Shown here piece after piece: positions 59,104 through 64,000 of a stretch of 64,000 nt of DNA. Under the pieces are notes generated by a model that was not told where the DNA came from, did no database searches, and saw only the letters and a program-made list of their open reading frames with translations. Position 1 is the stretch's first letter. Each line of letters begins with the position of its first letter. The position numbers and the translations under genes are program-made. This DNA is from ZC4RG30 sp035556135 (GTDB taxonomy: Bacteria; Pseudomonadota; Gammaproteobacteria; Steroidobacterales; Steroidobacteraceae): assembly GCA_035556135.1 (NCBI GenBank), contig DATMFO010000003.1, positions 806,001 to 870,000 of the forward strand, read 5' to 3'.

Positions 59104-59878
59104 CGGCCCGCGCTCCCAGCGGCATGTCGGACAGCTCGTGCACCCGTGCAACCAGCTTGGCTACAGCGGAACTGAGCGCCGGCGCCGGCACCGGCTCCGG
59201 GCAGGTGCGCCAGCGATAGCCAAGGCCACGCACCGTCTCTATCAGTTCTCCGTGGCGCGAAGGCAAGGCCCGGCGCAGGCGCCGCACGTGCACGTCCACG
59301 GTGCGCTCTTCGACATACACGTCGTCACCCCAGACCTCATCGAGCAGCTTGCGGCGCGTGAGGGTCCAGCCGGAGTGCGTGATGAAGTACAGCAGCAGGC
59401 CGAACTCCATGCGCGAGAGCTCGATTTCCCGGTCACCACAGGTCACCCGGCGGGCGGCTGGATCCACGCACAGCCCCTGCACCTCGATGGCTTCATCGAT
59501 GTGCTCGGGAGCCCGGCGCCGGAGCACCGCCCTGACCCTGGCGAGCAGCTCGCGCATCGACACCGCGCGAGGCAGGCAGTCATCCGCGCCGCACTCCAGC
59601 GCTGCGACAGTGTGCTCCTCCTCCGGGCGGGTGCTGAGCACAATGATGGAAATGCCGGCGGTACGCGGATCAGCGCGCAGCTGGCGGGCAAACATCAGGC
59701 CGGGGGTACCAGGCGCCCAGTCAAGCAGCGTCGCATCCGGCCGCAGCTTGCGCACCAGAACCTCGGCTTCACCGAAGCCGCGTGCACGCGTGACTTTGTA
59801 ACCAGCGTTACGAAGGCTTTCCGCCATCAGCTCGCAGGTAGCTGTATCGCGTTCCACAATCAGAATCGAGCATTGCAT
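59093..59878 (-). CDS. OmpR-type winged-helix regulator with atypical receiver
   Basis: 261 residues. Receiver (about 1-120) has IVERD, phospho-Asp in LLDWAPGTPG (about 53), and LSTRPEE, but the conserved KP near position 105 reads CLPRAVS (Arg in place of Lys), so phosphorylation control may be altered. Trans_Reg_C domain (about 130-225) with RRKLLDEVWGDDVYVEERTVDVHVRRLRRAL (split) and RGLGYRW. C-terminal extension of about 35 residues. ATG 59878 follows GGGAG at 7 nt. First gene of a leftward unit with the initiating transferase, epsA and epsL. Confidence 0.85.
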   Translation of the reverse strand: MQCSILIVERDTATCELMAESLRNAGYKVTRARGFGEAEVLVRKLRPDATLLDWAPGTPGLMFARQLRADPRTAGISIIVLSTRPEEEHTVAALECGADDCLPRAVSMRELLARVRAVLRRRAPEHIDEAIEVQGLCVDPAARRVTCGDREIELSRMEFGLLLYFITHSGWTLTRRKLLDEVWGDDVYVEERTVDVHVRRLRRALPSRHGELIETVRGLGYRWRTCPEPVPAPALSSAVAKLVARVHELSDMPLGARADVA

Positions 59879-59967
59879 GTTGCATCTCCCTGCCATCCGG
59901 GCCTGCCGGTCCATCGTTCACTTGTTTTTCGAACGACGGCCTTGCCAGGCATGGGTGGATGCTAATG

Positions 59968-60116
59968 ACCGATGCACATGCCTCGCCATCGGTACAACCA
60001 TCGACGCGTACCCGGGTGAATCGCGCAGGGAGTCAAGGGGAAAGACCTGATATAGGCCGAAAGTAGGTCGCGACCTACAAGTGATGTCTACACAAACCCT
60101 GATCCGATCGGATCAA
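59968..60116. promoter_or_regulatory. Divergent eps control region with palindromes
   Basis: Between the OmpR-type gene and epsE: inverted repeat ACCGATG (59968-59974)/CATCGGT (59987-59993), perfect 16-bp palindrome GTAGGTCGCGACCTAC (60064-60079), and perfect 16-bp palindrome TGATCCGATCGGATCA (60101-60116), centres 37 bp apart. Likely regulator sites; no firm -35/-10 assigned. Confidence 0.6.
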
Positions 60117-60176
60117 TTGCGCGTGCCATCGGATCGCGAGTGTGGTCGGTACGGTTTCCCGCAGCGGAGGAGAACC

Positions 60177-60989
60177 ATGAAACCCACATTCACTGCAATT
60201 GTCCGGTTCGTGTCGTTTGTCGTGCTCGCCACGATCGCCTGGAACCCGGTGAACCGCGCAATGGCGGCGGAGCCCGTGCTCGGTCCGGGAGATACGGTAC
60301 GCGTGACGGTATTCGACGATCCCAGTCTCACCACCGAGGCCCGGCTCTCGCTGCAGGGCACCCTCGCCTTCCCCTTGCTGGGTGAGGTGGCGATCGGTGA
60401 CCGCACGCCTTCGGATGCGGCGAAGATCATCAGCGACCGGCTGAAGCAGGGTCGCTTCCTGCAGGACCCACGCGTCAGCGTCGCGCTGGTCGAGGTGCGC
60501 AGCCGCAGGGTGATGGTGATGGGCCATGTAGCGAAGCCTGGACAATACGCCCTCGACGGTACCAACGAGCGTCTCATCGACATCCTGGCCCTCGCCGGCG
60601 GACGCTCTGAAACCGGCGCCGACACCGTCGTGGTCACGCGCCGCAGTGGCGAGGCGCAGACCTTCGAAGTCAACATCGCCGAGATGTATCGCAAGGGCGA
60701 CCTGAGCTCCGATCTGCGCCTGGAGGGTGGCGACGTGATCTACGTGCCGGAGGCGCCGGTGTTCTACGTGTACGGCGCCGTGCAGCGTGCCGGCGTGTAC
60801 AGGCTCGAACCGGCCACTTCAGTACGCGCTGCGCTGTCGGTTGGCGGCGGACTCACCCAGCGCGCTTCGCAGCGACGCATCGAGATCCATCGCAAGCTGC
60901 CGGACGGAACCGTGAAGGAATTCAAGGCGGACCTGAAGGATCCGATCCAGCCGAACGATGTCATCTACGTGAAAGAGAGCCTGTTCTGA
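60177..60989 (+). CDS. epsE: Polysaccharide export protein (Wza/EpsE type)
   Basis: 270 residues. Signal peptide to about 30 (AMAAEP), poly_export domain (LGPGDTVRVTVFDDPSLTTEARLSLQGTLAFPLLGEV, split) and two SLBB domains (RRVMVMGHVAKPGQY; VFYVYGAVQRAGVY). Builds the periplasmic/outer membrane exit channel. No lipobox cysteine, unlike Wza. GGAGGAG lies right upstream. Start of the rightward eps operon; overlaps epsF by TGATG. Confidence 0.9.
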   Translation: MKPTFTAIVRFVSFVVLATIAWNPVNRAMAAEPVLGPGDTVRVTVFDDPSLTTEARLSLQGTLAFPLLGEVAIGDRTPSDAAKIISDRLKQGRFLQDPRVSVALVEVRSRRVMVMGHVAKPGQYALDGTNERLIDILALAGGRSETGADTVVVTRRSGEAQTFEVNIAEMYRKGDLSSDLRLEGGDVIYVPEAPVFYVYGAVQRAGVYRLEPATSVRAALSVGGGLTQRASQRRIEIHRKLPDGTVKEFKADLKDPIQPNDVIYVKESLF

Positions 60990-62431
60990 TGAACCCGTCA
61001 CTCTTCTTCCTGGTATTGCGGGCACGCTTCGGCCTGTTCGCCATGACCCTGTGCGCGACGCTGGTGGCTGCGGCCCTGGTCACGCTGCTGATGCCGAAGA
61101 CCTATCAGGCGACAGCCTCGATGGTGATCGAGCAGCGCGAAGCCCAGTCACTGCGTGACGGCGCCATGGCCTACATGTCCACTGCTGAACGCACGGCCTA
61201 CCTGCAGACCCAGGTGGAAATCCTCAAGAGCCCTGCCGTCGCGCGCCGGGTGGTCGCAACACTGAAGCTTGCCGAACGCCCGGAACTCAAGGAAGCCTAC
61301 GCCGCCACCGACCGTCGCGTACCCATCGAGGAGTGGCTGGCCAACCTGATCGGGGGCTCGCTCGACGTGAAGACGTCACAGAGCAGCGTGATGCATGTCA
61401 GTGCCAACGCGCCGACCGCGGAAGCGGCCGCCGAGCTGGCCAATGGCTTTACCCAGGCTTACATGGACACGACGCTGGAACTGCGCGTCGCACCCACCCG
61501 ACAGGCAGCCGAGTGGTTCGACGTACAGCTGAAATCCCTGCGCGAAGACCTGGAGAGCGCTCAGGACAAGCTCACGGCCTACCAGCGGGAGCATGGCATA
61601 GTGACGACAAGCGATGGTGCCGACGAGGAGCTGCTGCGGCTCACCAATCTTTCGGATGCCCTTGGCCGGACCATGGAACAGAACGTGGAGCTCGCGGCGA
61701 CGGAACAGCTGGCACGCCGTGCACTGGAATCTGGTGCACCGCTGGAGTCCCTGCCCGTAATGCGCGACGACTCCGGCCTGCAGCAGCTGCGCTCCGAGCT
61801 GCGCGAAGGCGAAGCAAAGTTGCAGGCCCTGTCGGTGAGGTTCGGCGAGAACCATCCGGAGTACCGCAAGCAGCGTGCCGAGAACAACTACCTCCGATCC
61901 GCACTCGCCGCCGAGATGCAGAAAGTCGCCAACCTCACCAGCGGACGTCGGGCCGAGGGGGAGCAACGCGCGGCACAGGCCAGTGCGGCGCTCGCGGCCC
62001 AGCGTGCACGCCTGCTGGAGCTGCGGGAGGGCCGCGACGGGCTGGCCGTGCTGGTGCGCAACGTGCAGACAGCACAGACCGCCTACGACGCGGCCATGCA
62101 GCGCTTCATCGACACCCAGGTGGAAAGCCGCGCCAACCAGGGCAACGCCACGCTGCTGAATGCCGCGGCGGTGCCGCGCAAGCCGCACAGCCCCAACATT
62201 GCGCTGAACCTTGCGCTGGCCACCATCGTGGGCCTGGTTCTGGCGATCGGGCTGGTGATGGCACGCGAGATGACCGACCGCCGCGTGCACTCGCCGCTGG
62301 AGCTGGCCGAGGCCACCGGCGCACCCGTGCTTGGCGAGTTGCTCGCCTGGACGCCGACCGGGCGTCTTGCGCTCGCCGCCCCGCGCAACAACCCGCGCAC
62401 CCTCACCCATCGAAGGCAGGACACTCCATGA
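60989..62431 (+). CDS. epsF: Chain-length determinant EpsF (Wzz/GNVR)
   Basis: 480 residues. N-terminal membrane helix (about 18-36), Wzz domain (MPKTYQATASMVIEQ), long coiled coil (about 175-370), GNVR-like region, C-terminal helix (about 405-428, NIALNLALATIVGLVLAIGLV) and a short cytoplasmic tail. Inner membrane co-polymerase that sets exopolysaccharide length together with the kinase encoded next. Overlaps epsG by ATGA. Confidence 0.9.
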   Translation: MNPSLFFLVLRARFGLFAMTLCATLVAAALVTLLMPKTYQATASMVIEQREAQSLRDGAMAYMSTAERTAYLQTQVEILKSPAVARRVVATLKLAERPELKEAYAATDRRVPIEEWLANLIGGSLDVKTSQSSVMHVSANAPTAEAAAELANGFTQAYMDTTLELRVAPTRQAAEWFDVQLKSLREDLESAQDKLTAYQREHGIVTTSDGADEELLRLTNLSDALGRTMEQNVELAATEQLARRALESGAPLESLPVMRDDSGLQQLRSELREGEAKLQALSVRFGENHPEYRKQRAENNYLRSALAAEMQKVANLTSGRRAEGEQRAAQASAALAAQRARLLELREGRDGLAVLVRNVQTAQTAYDAAMQRFIDTQVESRANQGNATLLNAAAVPRKPHSPNIALNLALATIVGLVLAIGLVMAREMTDRRVHSPLELAEATGAPVLGELLAWTPTGRLALAAPRNNPRTLTHRRQDTP

Positions 62432-63366
62432 GCGAACGCGCCACCGCACGCGACCCGGCTTTGAAGCTTCCCCCCATGAGTGCCTCGCGGGCGTCACCCG
62501 GAGATCCGGCCTCGCTGCACATCGTGCCGCGCGCCGACATGCGCATCGGAACCATCCTGGTCGCGCACAAGGCCATGGAGAGCGAGGATATCGACCGCGT
62601 CATCAAGATGCAGGATGCCAAGGGGCTGCGCTTCGGCGAGGCTGCGGTGCGCCTCGGCCTGATTACCGTGAGCGACCTGCGTCGGGCCCTGGCGCAGCAG
62701 TATGACCTGCCCCACCTGCTGCCTGAGAATGAGCGCAGCGACGGGGAGCTGGTCGTCGCTTCCGATCCATTCAACCGCTGCGCCGAGCAGGTCCGCGCCG
62801 TGCGTACCCAGCTGATGATCCGCTGGTCCACCGAGCGCCCGGGGTGCCGCACGCTGGCGATCGTCAGCCCCGAGCGGCAGGACGGACGCAGCTATGCCGC
62901 AGCCAACCTTGCCGTGGCCTTCGCGCAGTTGGGAAGCCGCACCCTGCTGGTGGATGCGGACCTGAGGCGCCCCCGACAGCACCGCATTTTCAGCGTGCCG
63001 GACAGCGTCGGACTCTCCACTGTGCTTTCCCAGCGCGCCGGCCGCGAGGCCGTGGTGCCAATCCGCGAGTTCGGCCACCTGGCGCTGCTGCCCGCTGGAG
63101 CACCGCCGCCGAACCCCGCGGAGCTGCTGTCGGGAGAGGCTTTCCACAATCTCGTCAGCGAGCTGAAGGAAGACTACGACGTGATCCTGTTCGATACGCC
63201 GTCAGCCAGCACCTGCTCGGATGCCCAGACGGTGGCCTTCCGAGCCGGCAGCGCCATGATGCTTGCCCGCAAGGACCATACGCGCCTTGCGGACGCCACG
63301 CGCCTGGTCCGGCAGCTCGATCATGCCGGTGCCCAGCTGCTGGGCACCGTCTGCAACGCCTTCTGA
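62428..63366 (+). CDS. epsG: EpsG-type P-loop (BY-kinase-like) partner of EpsF
   Basis: 312 residues. N-terminal helical MshEN/GspE-N-like part (about 38-100; MRIGTILVAHKAMESEDID), then a CpsD/Wzc-like ATPase domain. Walker A position reads SPERQDGRSYAAANLAV with Arg-Ser in place of Lys-Thr, Walker A' LLVDADLRRPRQH and Walker B VILFDTP are good. No C-terminal tyrosine cluster. This pattern is known in EpsG homologues, so classical tyrosine autokinase activity is uncertain. Confidence 0.85.
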   Translation: MSERATARDPALKLPPMSASRASPGDPASLHIVPRADMRIGTILVAHKAMESEDIDRVIKMQDAKGLRFGEAAVRLGLITVSDLRRALAQQYDLPHLLPENERSDGELVVASDPFNRCAEQVRAVRTQLMIRWSTERPGCRTLAIVSPERQDGRSYAAANLAVAFAQLGSRTLLVDADLRRPRQHRIFSVPDSVGLSTVLSQRAGREAVVPIREFGHLALLPAGAPPPNPAELLSGEAFHNLVSELKEDYDVILFDTPSASTCSDAQTVAFRAGSAMMLARKDHTRLADATRLVRQLDHAGAQLLGTVCNAF

Positions 63367-63373
63367 AGCGGAG

Positions 63374-64000
63374 ATGCCGAGGACGTTGTTCGTCACCGGG
63401 ACCCTGCCGGACGGGGGCGCGGAACGTCACACGATCTCCCTGCTGAGGGCGCTGGCGGCAAGGGGCCATGAGTGCCATGCGGTGTGCGTGAAGCCCACCG
63501 CAGCGAGCGCAGCCTCGCTGCGTCTGCCGCCCTCGAGCCTGACGTGCCTGCAGGCAACGCGATATCTCGATCTGCCTGCCGTCAGGCGTTTCAGTGAGCT
63601 GCTGGGGGCGTCAAGACCCCAGGCCATCATCGCGGCAAACCCCTACGCGCTGCTGTATGCATCACTGGCGCGCATGATCGCGAGATCGTCGGCCAGGATC
63701 ATCGTGACCTTCCACAGCGCGAGCGCGCTGAACCTCAAGGAGCAGGCACAGATGCTGGCCTACCGGCCGCTGTTCTGGGGTGCCGACTGCACGGTTTTCC
63801 TCAGCGAGCGGCAGCGCAGGTACTGGCGCCGCCGCGCGCTGCTTTCCCCGCGCAACGTCGTGATCCACAACGGCATCGATGCCAGCCACTTCAGGCTGCA
63901 GCCGAGGACCTGGCCCAATGGGCAGCTCCGCAGGTCGCTTGGGTTCGCCCGTACGGATTTCGTCATTGGCCTGCCAGCCCTGCTGCGCAAGGAGAAGAAC
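63374..64000 (+). CDS. Glycosyltransferase family 4-like protein (cut by window edge)
   Basis: First 209 codons of a gene starting 7 bp after epsG. GT-B fold N-terminal domain: LFVTGTLPDGGAERHTISLL (GGAE motif of GT4), IIVTFHSAS, and VVIHNGID before the C-terminal donor domain, which is outside the window. Cytoplasmic glycosyltransferase adding a sugar to the eps repeat unit. No stop in the window, so not truncated by itself. Confidence 0.87.
   Translation, partial: MPRTLFVTGTLPDGGAERHTISLLRALAARGHECHAVCVKPTAASAASLRLPPSSLTCLQATRYLDLPAVRRFSELLGASRPQAIIAANPYALLYASLARMIARSSARIIVTFHSASALNLKEQAQMLAYRPLFWGADCTVFLSERQRRYWRRRALLSPRNVVIHNGIDASHFRLQPRTWPNGQLRRSLGFARTDFVIGLPALLRKEKN

Overview
The window comes from a high-GC, Gram-negative proteobacterium, most likely a gammaproteobacterium. 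The evidence is Pseudomonas-like nitrate genes (nirB, an NNP porter, a PP2C-kinase), a PA2779/PA2778-type pair, outer-membrane and lipoprotein signals, sigma-54 control, tRNAs with encoded CCA, and an XrtB/PEP-CTERM-type eps cluster. The genus cannot be fixed from this sequence. I see no insertion sequence, prophage, CRISPR array or rRNA; it reads as ordinary chromosome.

Layout. (1) 1-10.8 kb: nitrate/nitrite assimilation. The start of nirB and an NNP porter run leftward; a divergent PP2C/Ser-Thr kinase fusion follows; then a leftward operon nrtA-nrtB-double ABC ATPase-outer membrane barrel-nasT-nasS. Its control region can be read almost completely: an NtrC-type site, a sigma-54 promoter, two ANTAR-type hairpins and a terminator that excludes the second hairpin, which matches NasT antitermination. 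(2) 10.8-18.5 kb: esterases, a glycine-zipper lipoprotein, an NlpC/P60 lipoprotein, a PA2779/PA2778-type pair, a MASE1 histidine kinase and an FMN reductase. (3) 18.5-22 kb: a histidine kinase coupled to a receiver-GGDEF-EAL protein. (4) 22-28.8 kb: small enzymes and hypothetical genes, a DUF2975/XRE pair and tRNA-Arg. (5) 28.8-38 kb: a five-gene leftward operon of circularly permuted ATP-grasp, alpha-E and transglutaminase/DUF2126 proteins in which every module occurs twice. (6) 38-48.8 kb: an MHS transporter, a DUF6607 gene with a Fur-like site inside its promoter, queH, an aminotransferase, rnk, a peroxiredoxin-cysJ-cysI-microprotein run, a MarR regulator and tRNA-Ser. (7) 48.9-53.9 kb: a stressosome module rsbR-rsbS-rsbT-rsbX joined by overlaps to a sensor kinase and NarL-type regulator, followed by a diguanylate cyclase. 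(8) 54-64 kb: a c-di-GMP-I riboswitch ahead of a lectin-like lipoprotein, then exopolysaccharide genes (epsL, epsA, an initiating sugar-phosphate transferase, an OmpR-type regulator, epsE, epsF, epsG and a glycosyltransferase cut by the window edge).

How it works together. Nitrogen status (NtrC/sigma-54) and nitrate (NasS-NasT) probably gate nitrate uptake at two levels. Two GGDEF proteins, the riboswitch and the eps genes suggest a c-di-GMP-controlled matrix programme, and the stressosome with its two-component output lies between one diguanylate cyclase and the riboswitch. These links are inferred from gene order and motifs, not shown by experiment.
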